Origin: Actinoplanes palleronii
GTDB lineage: Bacteria; Actinomycetota; Actinomycetes; Mycobacteriales; Micromonosporaceae
Length of the DNA: 64,000 nt
Direction of reading: 5' to 3'
NCBI RefSeq assembly: GCF_016862315.1
Contig: NZ_BOMS01000100.1
Span: 1 to 64,000, forward strand
The notes under the pieces are model-generated. The model was not told where the DNA came from and searched no databases. It saw only the letters and a list, made by a program, of their open reading frames with translations. A program made the translations under genes and the position numbers. Every line of letters starts with the position of its first letter. Position 1 is the first letter of the stretch. Positions 47,342-56,131 of this stretch are shown here, in pieces.

Positions 47342-48519
47342 GCCGGCACCCCGTCGGCCAGTCGGGACACCGGGCTGGTCGGGTCGACGAGGATTTTGGC
47401 GTGGTGGTCGGCTTTGGTGAGGCGGTCGAAGGCATCCGCCACTCCCCCGAGACCGACCACGCCGGTCAGCAGCGGGCGCGGGTTGATGCGGCCCCGGGCG
47501 ATCATCCGTAGCGTGTCGCGGAACTCGGCGGGGTCGTAGCAGAACGAGAAGCGCAGGTCGAGTTCCTTGTTGCTGGCCATCGTGGGGCGGAACGTGTCCG
47601 GGCCCATGCACACCCCGACCACCACGACCCGGGAGCGGAACGGTGCGTGCGTGACGATGTCCTCGATCACGCCGGGCAGGCCGACGCACTCGAAGACGAC
47701 AGCGCCGCGCGGGCCGGCGCCGAGCCGTTCGCCCAGCCGCATGATCGACCACCACGGGACGCCCGGAACCTTCTGCAGGGTGTGCAGCGCGTCGAGGCCC
47801 GCGCCGTAGAGCCGGGTGGCCGAGCGGACCAGGCCACTCTTGTCGCCGAGGACGTCCCAGGGTGACTCGGCGGCCGGGTCGACGACGAGGTCGGCGCCGC
47901 ACGCGCGGGCCAGGGCTCGGCGGCCGGCGGAGTAGTCGCTGGCGACGACCCGGCGTACCCCGGAGGCTTTGAGCATCAGGGTCACCGCGAGGCCGATCGG
48001 GCCGCAGCCGATGACGACCGCGGCGTCGCCGGCGGCGACGGTGCCGCGGCGGACCGCGTGGTGGGCGACGGCGAGCGGTTCGGTGAGCGCGGCCAGGTCC
48101 GGGTCGACGCCCGCCGGTACCGGCATGGTGGCGTCCTCGGCGACAAGGACATATTCCGCGTACGCACCGGGAGCATGCTCGGACAGCCCGAGCATGTGCA
48201 CCTCGTCGCCGTGCCGGATCAGCGGCAGGGACACGACCGGCTGGCCCGGTTTCCAGCGGCGCCGGCAGCCGGGGCCGTAGGCGTCGACGGTGCCGGTGAA
48301 CTCGTGCCCCATCACCACCCGGTGGGCGCGCCGCATGAAGTCCGGGTAGCCGACCTCGGCGGCGACGTCCGCGCTGGCGTCGGCCTCGAAGCGGACGTGC
48401 AGGTCGGAGCCGCAGATCCCGGCCCGGGTGACGCGCAGCCGCACCTGCCCGGGGCCGGGTTCGGGCCGCGGCACCTCGGCCACCTCGAGCACACCGTCAT
48501 GCACGGTCACGGCCCTCAC
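47332..48519 (-). CDS. Zinc-dependent alcohol dehydrogenase (MDR family)
   Basis: This 395-aa oxidoreductase has catalytic-zinc ligands in AGICGSDLHVR (Cys and following Asp) and GHEFTG. The NAD-binding loop is IGCGPIGLAV near residue 195, and an acidic residue ends beta 2 (ASDYS). The structural-zinc four-cysteine lobe is absent. It probably oxidises an alcohol or reduces an aldehyde. GTG 48519 overlaps the monooxygenase stop by 4 nt (GTGA), so both are made from one mRNA. With the upstream VirS-like AraC gene, the trio resembles a reduced mymA operon of mycobacteria (virS, mymA monooxygenase, adhD). Confidence 0.88.
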   Translation of the reverse strand: MRAVTVHDGVLEVAEVPRPEPGPGQVRLRVTRAGICGSDLHVRFEADASADVAAEVGYPDFMRRAHRVVMGHEFTGTVDAYGPGCRRRWKPGQPVVSLPLIRHGDEVHMLGLSEHAPGAYAEYVLVAEDATMPVPAGVDPDLAALTEPLAVAHHAVRRGTVAAGDAAVVIGCGPIGLAVTLMLKASGVRRVVASDYSAGRRALARACGADLVVDPAAESPWDVLGDKSGLVRSATRLYGAGLDALHTLQKVPGVPWWSIMRLGERLGAGPRGAVVFECVGLPGVIEDIVTHAPFRSRVVVVGVCMGPDTFRPTMASNKELDLRFSFCYDPAEFRDTLRMIARGRINPRPLLTGVVGLGGVADAFDRLTKADHHAKILVDPTSPVSRLADGVPAQG

Positions 48520-50024
48520 GCGTGCTCCCCGGGCTGACCGGAAACGGACTGGCCGGGAGCGGGAGCGGCCACCGACGTGGCCCGCCGCCAGCGCAGGCCC
48601 TCCTCCAACCTGGAGCGGTTGGTGGACCACGTGTCGAGCAGGACGTTCTGCCGGAACGCCCACGGATAGCGCCGCCCCGCCCGCGGCATCAACCCCGCCG
48701 CCCGGGCCAGATACCCCGACGGCATGTCCATGAACGGCCCGGTCGGCCCCAGATCCGCCGGTACCTCCGGCACGACACTCTCCGCGCCGGTGTCGAGCAG
48801 CTTGCGCAGCAACCGGGCCAGGAACCGCGCGGTCACGTCGGCCCGTACCGTCCACGACAGGTTGATGTAGCCGATGCAGACGGCCAGGTTCGGCAGCCCG
48901 CTGAGCAGGGTCCCGTGATAGGCGCAGGACTCCGACAGGTCCTTGGCCATCCCGTCGACGGTGATCGCCACCCCGCCGAGCAGCTTGATCCGCAGACCGG
49001 TCGCGGTCACCACGATGTCTGCCTCGAGCACCGTCTTGTCGGCCAGCCGGATCCCTTCCGGGACGAAGCGGTCGACGTGGCCGGTGACCACCGACGCGTC
49101 ACCCGACCGGATCGACCGGAAGAGATCACCGTCCGGGGCGATGCACAGCCGCTGCTCCCACGGGTCGTACGGTGGCGTGAAGTCCCGGTCGACCACCTCC
49201 GCCGAGCCGACCGCACTGATCGCGCCCTTGCGCAGCAGGGCGCGCATCCGGCTCGGGAAGCGCCGGCAGGCCTGGTAGAGCGCCCACTGCGCGGTGGTGT
49301 TCTTGGCCCGGGCGATCCGGTGCACGGCGGCCGGCGAGAGGCCCCGCCCCAGCAGCCGGGCGATCGCGTCGGTGCTCGGCTGGGCCAGCACGTACGTCGG
49401 CGTGCGCTGCAGCATGGTGACGTGCGCGGCGCCGGCGGCCATCGCGGGCACCACGGTCACCGCGGTCGCCCCGGAGCCGATCACGACCACGCGCTTGCCG
49501 GTGTGGTCCAGGTCGGCCGGCCAGAACTGCGGGTGCGCGAGCCGCCCGGCGAAGTCCTCGACGCCGGGAAAGCCCGGGTCGTGCGGCTTGTCATAGTCGT
49601 AGTAGCCGGTGCAGAACACCACGAAGCGGGCCACGTAGCTGACCGGCTCGCCGTCGCGCCGCGCCCGGATCCGCCATCGCGCGTCCGCACTGGACCAGTC
49701 GGCCGCCTCGACCCGGGTGCGGTACTCGATCAGCTGGTCGACCCCTGTCGACAGGGCGGTCTCCCGGACGTAGGCGAGCAGGTCGCCGCCCTCGACGATG
49801 GACCGTTCGCCGGTCCACGGGCGGAACGGGAACGCCAGCGTGTAGATGTCCGAGTCGGATCGGACGCCCGGATAGCGGAACAGGTCCCAGGTGCCGCCGA
49901 GCCGGTCACGTCCCTCGGCGATGGTCACGGTCAGTTCCGGACACTGCTCCCGGATCCGGTAGGCGACGTCGATCCCGGAGATCCCGGCACCGACGATCAG
50001 CACGTCGACGTGCGTATCCGTCAC
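48516..50024 (-). CDS. Flavin-containing (Baeyer-Villiger) monooxygenase, MymA-like
   Basis: This 502-aa FAD/NADPH enzyme inserts oxygen into ketones or oxidises heteroatoms. FAD binds at GAGISG (residues 12-17) and NADPH at GSGATA near 190. The exact Baeyer-Villiger fingerprint F-x-G-x-x-x-H-x-x-x-W-P is present as FAGRLAHPQFWP near 163-174. GTG 50024 follows GAGGGGGC. It is the first gene of the pair with the alcohol dehydrogenase; the AraC-type regulator gene lies just upstream on the same strand, with a palindrome between. By analogy with mymA it may act on long-chain lipids, but substrate is unknown. Confidence 0.9.
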   Translation of the reverse strand: MTDTHVDVLIVGAGISGIDVAYRIREQCPELTVTIAEGRDRLGGTWDLFRYPGVRSDSDIYTLAFPFRPWTGERSIVEGGDLLAYVRETALSTGVDQLIEYRTRVEAADWSSADARWRIRARRDGEPVSYVARFVVFCTGYYDYDKPHDPGFPGVEDFAGRLAHPQFWPADLDHTGKRVVVIGSGATAVTVVPAMAAGAAHVTMLQRTPTYVLAQPSTDAIARLLGRGLSPAAVHRIARAKNTTAQWALYQACRRFPSRMRALLRKGAISAVGSAEVVDRDFTPPYDPWEQRLCIAPDGDLFRSIRSGDASVVTGHVDRFVPEGIRLADKTVLEADIVVTATGLRIKLLGGVAITVDGMAKDLSESCAYHGTLLSGLPNLAVCIGYINLSWTVRADVTARFLARLLRKLLDTGAESVVPEVPADLGPTGPFMDMPSGYLARAAGLMPRAGRRYPWAFRQNVLLDTWSTNRSRLEEGLRWRRATSVAAPAPGQSVSGQPGEHA

Positions 50025-50035
50025 GGCAGCCCCCT

Positions 50036-50070
50036 CGTGTCACGAACGCGTGTTACCAACGCGTGACACG
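50036..50070. promoter_or_regulatory. Inverted-repeat operator before the monooxygenase operon
   Basis: CGTGTCACG (50036-50044) and CGTGACACG (50062-50070) are a perfect 9-bp inverted repeat with a 17-nt spacer. A nested pair of AACGCGTG units lies inside the spacer (50044-50051 and 50058-50065, the latter reaching into the right arm). It lies 12-46 nt before the GTG start, at the place expected for control by the adjacent AraC-type protein. Confidence 0.55.
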
Positions 50071-50136
50071 ATCCTGCTGCCGATCCGTACGGAAAACTTG
50101 ACCCTGCGCGACAATCAGCGGTCGCGTCGCGCGAGA

Positions 50137-51141
50137 TCACCCGCCGGGGGCGCGGACCCGGCGTGGCGGCACGCCCCACCAGCGATGGCAGGCCCGGCTG
50201 AACGTGGCCTGCTCGGCAAAGCCGAGCCGCGCCGAGACGTCGTGGAACGGCAGGTGAGTTTCGGTCAGATAGTGCCGGGCGCGGTCCCGGCGAACCCCAT
50301 CAACGATCTTTTCGTACGTGGTGCCGAGCTCCGCGAGCCGCCGCTGCACCGTCCGGGGGTGCATCGCGAGCAGGCCGGCGATGGTGTCCAGGGGCATCGC
50401 GCCGAGCACCGGGAAGTCGTCGACCACCGCGCGCACCCGCCCGGTCAGCTCCCCCGCCGCGGGCAGCAGCGTGCGCAGGTACGCCTCGGCCTGCTCCCGC
50501 AGCCCCTCCCGCGCCCCGGCGACCGGCCGGGCCAGCAGCTCGGCCGGCACCCGCAGCACCGACTCGGTCGCGCCGGCGTGCACCGGGGCGCCGAAGAACC
50601 GCCGATGACAGCCGGCCCCGGCGACCGGCCGGTACGACAGCTCGACACCGAGCAGCCCGTAGTCCGTACCGAAGAGCAGCCCCAACGCCCGGTGCAGGAA
50701 CCCGATCCCGGCGTCCATCGCCTGCACCGGCGGCGCACCGGAGCCGTGCTGCCCGCGGTAGCGCAGCGCGATCACCCCCGGCTCGCCGCGCGGATCGGCG
50801 GTGAGGTCGACGTGCAGCGCGTCGCTGTGCACGGCCAGATAGCGCTCGGTGGCCGCGAGCGCGTCCGCGCCGGTCCGGCAGTTGGCCAGCAGCACGGCGA
50901 GCGGCCCGAGCGTGTCCAGCCCGTGGCTGGCCGCCATCCGCAGGCCCAGGTCGGGGCAGTTCAGCTCGTGCGCGGCGTGCTCGAGCAGCGCGGCGAGCCG
51001 CCAGTCGGCGATCGGCACGTCGTCGTGGTCGAGCACCGCGACGTCCAGCCCGGCCGAGCGCACCAGCGGCGCCGGATCCGCCCCGAGCTGCCGCACGACC
51101 AGTGCGAAGCCGCGGATGCCCGCCGCCCGGATGGTCGCCAT
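50137..51141 (-). CDS. AraC-family regulator, VirS/OruR type
   Basis: This 334-aa protein has an N-terminal ligand domain of the Arabinose_bd-like type (residues 1-200, WRLAALLEHAAHEL...DLGLRMA). A C-terminal double helix-turn-helix follows (about 240-334) with MHPRTVQRRLAELGTTYEK and RLGFAEQATFSRACHRWWG. This layout matches VirS of the mycobacterial mymA locus and OruR/ArgR-type activators. ATG 51141 follows GAGGGGACT. It is transcribed toward the monooxygenase genes, and the inverted repeat at 50036-50070 is its probable target. The ligand is unknown. Confidence 0.88.
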   Translation of the reverse strand: MATIRAAGIRGFALVVRQLGADPAPLVRSAGLDVAVLDHDDVPIADWRLAALLEHAAHELNCPDLGLRMAASHGLDTLGPLAVLLANCRTGADALAATERYLAVHSDALHVDLTADPRGEPGVIALRYRGQHGSGAPPVQAMDAGIGFLHRALGLLFGTDYGLLGVELSYRPVAGAGCHRRFFGAPVHAGATESVLRVPAELLARPVAGAREGLREQAEAYLRTLLPAAGELTGRVRAVVDDFPVLGAMPLDTIAGLLAMHPRTVQRRLAELGTTYEKIVDGVRRDRARHYLTETHLPFHDVSARLGFAEQATFSRACHRWWGVPPRRVRAPGG

Positions 51142-51253
51142 GAGTCCCCTCGTCTCCGTTGCCGATGCTACCCAGCGGCGGGACGAGTAGGGTCGCGCCG
51201 AGACGCACTTGTTCAAGATCCGCAGGGTGCTGCGGTCAGAGGGGTACCGGGCC

Positions 51254-53179
51254 GTGGCCGACGGGCAAGAGACGACAACCAAGCGGCATGACAGCGTGCG
51301 GCTGGCGGTGATCGTGGGCGCGCTGGGTGTGGTGTTCGGCGACATCGGCACCAGTCCGATCTACACGCTGCAGACCGTGTTCAGCCCGGACGACCCGCAC
51401 CCGGTCCCGGTCAGCTCGGCCAACGTGTACGGCGTGGTCTCGCTGATCTTCTGGTCCGTGATGATCATCGTGACCGTGACGTACATCCTGCTGGCGCTGC
51501 GGATCGACAACGAGGGTGAGGGCGGCATCATGGCGCTCATCGCGTTGCTGAAGCGCCAGGCCTCGACGTCCGGCCGGAGGACCGCCGCGCTGCTGGCCGC
51601 GGTCGGCATCTTCGGCGCGTCGCTGTTCTTCGGCGACAGCATGATCACTCCGGCCATCTCGGTGCTGTCCGCGGTCGAGGGGCTCAAGATCGTCGAGCCG
51701 TCGATGGACTCGTTCGTCGTACCGATCACGGCCGTGATCATCGTGGTGCTCTTCCTGGTCCAGCGGCGGGGCACGGCGGCGGTCGGCCGGGTGTTCGGTC
51801 CCGTGATGATCGCCTGGTTCCTCGCGATCGGCGGGCTCGGCGTGGTCGGCATCGCCGACCACCCGCAGATCCTCAAGGCGCTCTCCCCGACGTACGCGAT
51901 CGGGTTCCTGACCGGCCACTTCGGCATCGCGTTCTTCGCCCTCGCGGCCATCGTGCTGGCGGTCACCGGCGCCGAGGCGCTCTACGCCGACATGGGCCAC
52001 TTCGGCCGCCGGTCGATCACCCGGGGCTGGCTGTTCCTGGTGCTGCCCGCGTGCACGCTCAGCTACCTGGGCCAGGGCGCGCTGATCCTCGCCGACCAGT
52101 CCAACGTGAGCAGCCCGTTCTTCCTGCTGGCGCCGGAGTGGGCCCGTCTGCCGCTGGTCCTGCTGGCCACCGCGGCCACGGTGATCGCCTCGCAGGCCGT
52201 GATCACCGGGGCGTACTCGGTGGCGTCGCAGGCCGGCCAGCTCGGCTACCTGCCCCGGCTGCGGATCGCGCACACGTCGGAGTCGTCGATCGGTCAGATC
52301 TACGTGCCGTGGATCAACTGGCTGCTGCTCGTCTCGGTGCTGACCCTGGTCTTCGCGTTCCGCAGCTCGGCCGCCCTCGCCTACGCGTTCGGCATGGCGG
52401 TGACCGGCACGATCACCATCACCACGCTGCTGTCGCTCTACGTGGCCCGCAAGCGGTGGGGCGCGCCGCTCTGGGCGATCGGCGCCGCGGCGACCGTGCT
52501 GCTCGCGGTCGACCTGCTGTTCGTCGGGGCCAACCTGACCAAGCTGGTGCACGGCGCGTGGCTGCCGCTGGCCATCGCGCTGACCGCGTTCACGCTGATG
52601 ACCACGTGGCAGCGCGGCCGCCAGGTGGTGACCGCCGAGCGGGAACGGCTGGAGGGGTCGCTGCAGGAGTTCGTCGAGGAGATCCGCAACGGCGGCGCGC
52701 CGACCCAGCTGGTGCCGGGCACGGCGGTCTTCCTGAACCGCGGCAAGACCACCGCGCCGCTGGCCATGCGGGCCAACGTCGAGCACAACAGCGTCCGCCA
52801 CGAACACGTGATCATCATGTCGATCGAGACCGAGCCGGTGCCCCGGGTGCCCGAGCACGAGCGGATCGTCATCGACGACCTCGGCTACGCCAACGACGGC
52901 ATCTTCCACGTCATCGCCCGGTACGGCTACATGGAGACCCCGGACATCCCGGCCGCGCTGCGGATGCTCGACCCGGAGACGACCGAGGGGCAGCTGAACC
53001 TCGACGACGCGTCGTACTTCCTGTCGAAGATCGAGCTGCGGCCCGGCGGCGCGGGGACGATGGCGCCGTGGCGCAAGCGGCTGTTCATGGCGACCACGCA
53101 CGCCACCGCGGACGCGGCCGACTACTTCGGGCTGCCCCGCACCCGTACCGTGATCATGGGGTCCCGCATCGAGGTCTGA
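51254..53179 (+). CDS. kup: Potassium uptake protein Kup
   Basis: This 641-aa K+/H+ symporter has twelve membrane helices. The family start is ALGVVFGDIGTSPIYTLQT (about residues 20-38), with conserved segments LFFGDSMITPAISVLSA and AVTGAEALYADMGHFGRR. A cytoplasmic tail of about 190 aa ends the protein. The conserved GDIGTSP and acidic residues needed for K+ transport are present. GTG 51254 is chosen because GAGGGG lies about 10 nt before it; TTG 51209 in the same frame is an alternative start. No c-di-AMP riboswitch is visible in the short upstream region. The two-gene caspase-like locus starts 60 nt downstream. Confidence 0.93.
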   Translation: MADGQETTTKRHDSVRLAVIVGALGVVFGDIGTSPIYTLQTVFSPDDPHPVPVSSANVYGVVSLIFWSVMIIVTVTYILLALRIDNEGEGGIMALIALLKRQASTSGRRTAALLAAVGIFGASLFFGDSMITPAISVLSAVEGLKIVEPSMDSFVVPITAVIIVVLFLVQRRGTAAVGRVFGPVMIAWFLAIGGLGVVGIADHPQILKALSPTYAIGFLTGHFGIAFFALAAIVLAVTGAEALYADMGHFGRRSITRGWLFLVLPACTLSYLGQGALILADQSNVSSPFFLLAPEWARLPLVLLATAATVIASQAVITGAYSVASQAGQLGYLPRLRIAHTSESSIGQIYVPWINWLLLVSVLTLVFAFRSSAALAYAFGMAVTGTITITTLLSLYVARKRWGAPLWAIGAAATVLLAVDLLFVGANLTKLVHGAWLPLAIALTAFTLMTTWQRGRQVVTAERERLEGSLQEFVEEIRNGGAPTQLVPGTAVFLNRGKTTAPLAMRANVEHNSVRHEHVIIMSIETEPVPRVPEHERIVIDDLGYANDGIFHVIARYGYMETPDIPAALRMLDPETTEGQLNLDDASYFLSKIELRPGGAGTMAPWRKRLFMATTHATADAADYFGLPRTRTVIMGSRIEV

Positions 53180-53239
53180 CCGGTGATTTAGGGTGATCCG
53201 TCGCGACGACATCCCCTCCACACAGGACAGGACTCCCCG

Positions 53240-53629
53240 ATGCCGACCTGGCACGAGCTCCGCGAGCACGCGCGCACCCAGTACACCCTGGAGAAGATCG
53301 AAGACGAGTGGTTCAGCGTGATCTGGGCGCAGGAGACCGGCCGGTCGCAGCGGATCGTGGTGAGCCGGTACGAGGCGTACGGCCAGGAGTGGGTCGAGTT
53401 CCGCAGCTTCGTCTGCGCCGAGGCCGAGATGAGCCCGCGGGTCGCGCTGCGCAAGAACGCCGACCTCAACATGGGCGCGCTCGCCCTCGACAGCGACGGT
53501 GACTACCTGCTCGTGCACCGGGCCGCGATCGCCACCCTGGACCAGCAGGAGTTCGCCCTGCCGCTGCAGATCGTCGCGACCATCGCGGACCAGCTCGAGC
53601 GCGAGTTCACCGCCAAGGACGACTACTGA
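53240..53629 (+). CDS. YbjN/CesT-like small protein paired with a caspase-like gene
   Basis: This 129-aa protein has the alternating helix-strand pattern of the YbjN/type III chaperone-like fold: an N-terminal helix WHELREHARTQYTL, a strand EWFSVIWA and then R-x-x-V-S-R-Y. VEFRSFVC, LVHRAAIATLDQQEF and a C-terminal helix IVATIADQLEREF follow. Proteins of this fold act as chaperones or adaptors for a partner protein. Its stop shares one base with the start of the caspase-like gene (TGATG), so the pair is translationally coupled. I infer that it binds or restrains that protein. ATG 53240 follows ACAGGACAGGACTCC without a strong ribosome site. Confidence 0.7.
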   Translation: MPTWHELREHARTQYTLEKIEDEWFSVIWAQETGRSQRIVVSRYEAYGQEWVEFRSFVCAEAEMSPRVALRKNADLNMGALALDSDGDYLLVHRAAIATLDQQEFALPLQIVATIADQLEREFTAKDDY

Positions 53630-54738
53630 TGGCCGACGAGGTCTTCCTCCCGGCGGACTGGACGAACGTACCGAGCGGGCCGAAGCACTGGACCGCGGAC
53701 TCGCGCAGCGACGACCCGGCCGCACGGGTGGCGCACGAGCCGACCGGCGCCGGCCCGGGTGACGGCAAGACGTTCCACTTCCTGTTCGGTTACAAGACCG
53801 CCAGCGAGCAGGACCGGTCGATGCTGGCCGAGGAGCTCGCGCACATCGACGACGACGTCGCCGTGCTGCGCGGGGCCGGGTTCACCGTGGTCGTCGACCG
53901 GCAGGCCACCCGGCAGGACCTGCTCGACGCGGTGGCCGCGGACGGCACCGCCGGGTTCTACTGGAGCTCGCACGGCGGCGCGGACGGGCGGCTGCAGTGC
54001 TGCGACGGCGCACTGATCTCCCCGGCCGACATCGACCCGGCGACGGTCACGCCCGGGCTGCGCCTGGCCGTGCTCGGCGCCTGTTACGTCGGGGCGTACG
54101 CGCCGGCCTGGCGGACCGCGTTCGGCGGCCAGCCCCTGGTCGCCGGGTGGGGCCGGCCGGTGACCCTGGAACGGGCCGTCGACTTCCTCGAGGCGGGACA
54201 GGACCCGGACGTCGGGCTGGACGACCTGATCGCGCGGTGGCTGCTCACCGACGCGCCGCTGCCGCCGGACCCCGCGGTCGCGGGTCTGCCGCCGGCCGCG
54301 GTCACCGGTGGTCGCGCCAAGGGGATCGCGCGGCGGATCCGTGGCTTCACCGGGCATCTCGGTGCCACGTGGGAGAAGCACGACAGTCACTACTCGGTGA
54401 CGGTTCCGCTGCCGGCTGGTCGTACCCATCAGGTCGTGGTCTTCGTGGTGGACGGCGCCGAGCCGTTCAGCGAAGGCGTCGAGCTGTGCGGGATGGAGGC
54501 GCGGGTGGGACCGACGTCGGCGCTGGTCACGCCGGAGCGGTTGCTGGCCGGCTCGGCGCGGCCCGGATACGGCCGGATCGCGCTGGTGGCCGGCGAGACC
54601 GGGGTGCCGGAGATCGTCACCCAGTCGTTCACCCCGCTGGCCGGCACGTCGAGTCAGCAGCTGGCCGCGCACTGCTACCAGGTCGCGCTGCACGCGGACG
54701 CGCTGGAGTTCGAGATCTTCGGCACCGACGGCGACTGA
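53629..54738 (+). CDS. Caspase-like (clan CD) peptidase candidate
   Basis: This 369-aa protein has a clan CD-type core in residues 45-180. A strand FHFLFGYKT opens it, followed by helices. The His-Gly of WSSHGGADG (near 107) follows a strand (AGFYW), and the Cys of LAVLGACYVG (near 150) follows another strand. This His-Gly then (G/A)-Cys order is that of caspases, gingipains and CHAT proteases. The C-terminal part (about 230-369) contains beta-rich, ligand-binding-like segments and a late WEKHDSH. It has no signal peptide. It is coupled to the YbjN/CesT-like gene upstream. I am fairly sure of the fold motif, less of peptidase activity; a CHAT-related domain is an alternative label. Confidence 0.65.
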   Translation: MADEVFLPADWTNVPSGPKHWTADSRSDDPAARVAHEPTGAGPGDGKTFHFLFGYKTASEQDRSMLAEELAHIDDDVAVLRGAGFTVVVDRQATRQDLLDAVAADGTAGFYWSSHGGADGRLQCCDGALISPADIDPATVTPGLRLAVLGACYVGAYAPAWRTAFGGQPLVAGWGRPVTLERAVDFLEAGQDPDVGLDDLIARWLLTDAPLPPDPAVAGLPPAAVTGGRAKGIARRIRGFTGHLGATWEKHDSHYSVTVPLPAGRTHQVVVFVVDGAEPFSEGVELCGMEARVGPTSALVTPERLLAGSARPGYGRIALVAGETGVPEIVTQSFTPLAGTSSQQLAAHCYQVALHADALEFEIFGTDGD

Positions 54739-54752
54739 GGCCTGCGCCACAA

Positions 54753-54777
54753 ATTTACAGAAGGACCTTATGTAAAT
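54753..54777. promoter_or_regulatory. Near-perfect 25-bp palindromic operator before the cyclopropane synthase gene
   Basis: ATTTACA (54753-54759) and TGTAAAT (54771-54777) flank an inner AAGG-A-CCTT, giving a nested palindrome with only one mismatched pair around the central base. It is AT-rich in very GC-rich DNA and lies 58-82 nt before the start of the synthase. It looks like the binding site of a dimeric repressor; no regulator gene is adjacent. Confidence 0.6.
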
Positions 54778-54783
54778 CGCCGG

Positions 54784-54829
54784 CCCGGGCGGATAGTTCA
54801 CGGTGTTAACGATCTACCGCCCGGGGAGG
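54784..54829 (+). promoter_or_regulatory. Hairpin that can mask the ribosome site of the cyclopropane synthase gene
   Basis: CCCGGGCGG (54784-54792) pairs with CCGCCCGGG (54817-54825), extended by TAG/CTA. The right arm covers the first G's of the ribosome site GGGGAGG (54823-54829), 5 nt before ATG 54835. Folding would hinder initiation, so translation may be controlled by structure or temperature. Confidence 0.4.
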
Positions 54830-54834
54830 TCCTC

Positions 54835-56109
54835 ATGGCCACCGACGCCATCGCCGTCACGATCAAAAAACTCCTCGAAAACCTTCTTCAAACCCCTTTT
54901 CCGGTACGCCTACGTGCCTGGGACGGCTCGGAGGCCGGCCCCGCCGACGCCCCCGTGGTGACCGTCCGGCACCGCCGCGCGCTGCGCCGGCTGATGTGGC
55001 AGCCAAACCAGCTCGGCCTGGCCCGCGCGTACGTCGCCGGCGAACTCGACGTCGAGGGTGACCTCTACGACGTGCTCACCCGCCTCGCCCCGCTGCTCTG
55101 GCACGCCCCCGACCTGAGCGGCGTGCCGCTGCGCGCGGTGGCCGGCGACGCGCTGCGCCTGGGCATTCTCGGCCACCAGCCCAAACCGCCGCCGGAGGAG
55201 ATGACCGTTTCCGGCGCCCGGCACAGCCGCGGGCGCGACCGGCAGGCGATCAGTCACCACTACGACGTCGGCAACGACTTCTACCGCCTGGTCCTCGGCG
55301 AGAGCATGGTCTACTCCTGCGCGTTCTGGACCTCCGACGAACCCGGCTACCACCTGGCCGACGCCCAGCGCGACAAGCTCGACCTGATCTGCCGCAAGCT
55401 CGAACTGCACCCCGGCATGCGCCTGCTCGACGTCGGATGCGGCTGGGGCAGTCTCGCCATGCACGCGGCCCGCGAGTACGGCGTGCAGGTCCTCGGCATC
55501 ACCCTCTCCGCCGAGCAGGCCGACTTCGCCCGCAAGCAGGTCGCCGCGGCCGGGCTCAGCCATCAGGTGGAGATCCGGATCCAGGACTACCGCGACCTCG
55601 ACGACGGCCCGTTCGACGCGATCTCCAGCGTCGGCATGGCCGAACACGTCGGCGCCGGCCCGTACGGCGAGTACGCCGCGATCCTCTACCGCCAGCTCAA
55701 GCCGGGCGGCCGGCTGCTCAACCACCAGATCTCCGCCCTGCACCCGGCCGGCCCGTCGAAGCAGCGCAGCTTCATCGACGCCTACGTCTTCCCGGACGGC
55801 GAACTGGCCCCGGCCGGCACCACGGTGACGCTGCTGGAGGAGGCCGGGTTCGAGGTCCGCGACGTGCACGCGCTGCGCGAGCACTACGCCCGCACGCTGC
55901 GCGCCTGGGTCGCGAACCTGGAATCGGACTGGTCCGCCGCGGTCCACCTGGCCGGCGCGGGCCGCGCCCGGGTGTGGCGGCTCTACATGGCCGCCTCCGC
56001 GATCGCCTTCGAACAAGCCACGATCGGCGTCAACCAGGTCCTCGCGGTCAAGGACCACCGCGACGGCACCAGCGCCATGCCGGCCACCCGCCGCGCCTTC
56101 CTGGGCTGA
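54835..56109 (+). CDS. cfa: Cyclopropane-fatty-acyl-phospholipid synthase family methyltransferase
   Basis: This 424-aa SAM-dependent enzyme adds a methylene or methyl group to unsaturated acyl chains of membrane lipids. The N-terminal lipid-binding region (1-120) precedes the core: ISHHYDVGNDFYRLVLG, the SAM loop LLDVGCGWGSLA (near 202), and the catalytic-region GMAEHVG and RDVHALREHYARTL. Length fits the family (380-430). A palindrome and a ribosome-site hairpin lie upstream, so expression is probably tightly controlled. It follows the caspase-like gene by 96 nt but has its own regulatory region. Mycolic-acid-type cyclopropane synthases are related; which lipid is modified is unknown. Confidence 0.9.
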   Translation: MATDAIAVTIKKLLENLLQTPFPVRLRAWDGSEAGPADAPVVTVRHRRALRRLMWQPNQLGLARAYVAGELDVEGDLYDVLTRLAPLLWHAPDLSGVPLRAVAGDALRLGILGHQPKPPPEEMTVSGARHSRGRDRQAISHHYDVGNDFYRLVLGESMVYSCAFWTSDEPGYHLADAQRDKLDLICRKLELHPGMRLLDVGCGWGSLAMHAAREYGVQVLGITLSAEQADFARKQVAAAGLSHQVEIRIQDYRDLDDGPFDAISSVGMAEHVGAGPYGEYAAILYRQLKPGGRLLNHQISALHPAGPSKQRSFIDAYVFPDGELAPAGTTVTLLEEAGFEVRDVHALREHYARTLRAWVANLESDWSAAVHLAGAGRARVWRLYMAASAIAFEQATIGVNQVLAVKDHRDGTSAMPATRRAFLG

Positions 56110-56131
56110 GTGGCCGGTCCTGGCGTCCGGT

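Noticed and set aside
51142..51253. c-di-AMP (ydaO-type) riboswitch before kup
   Set aside because: The leader is only about 110 nt and none of the conserved ydaO segments is visible.
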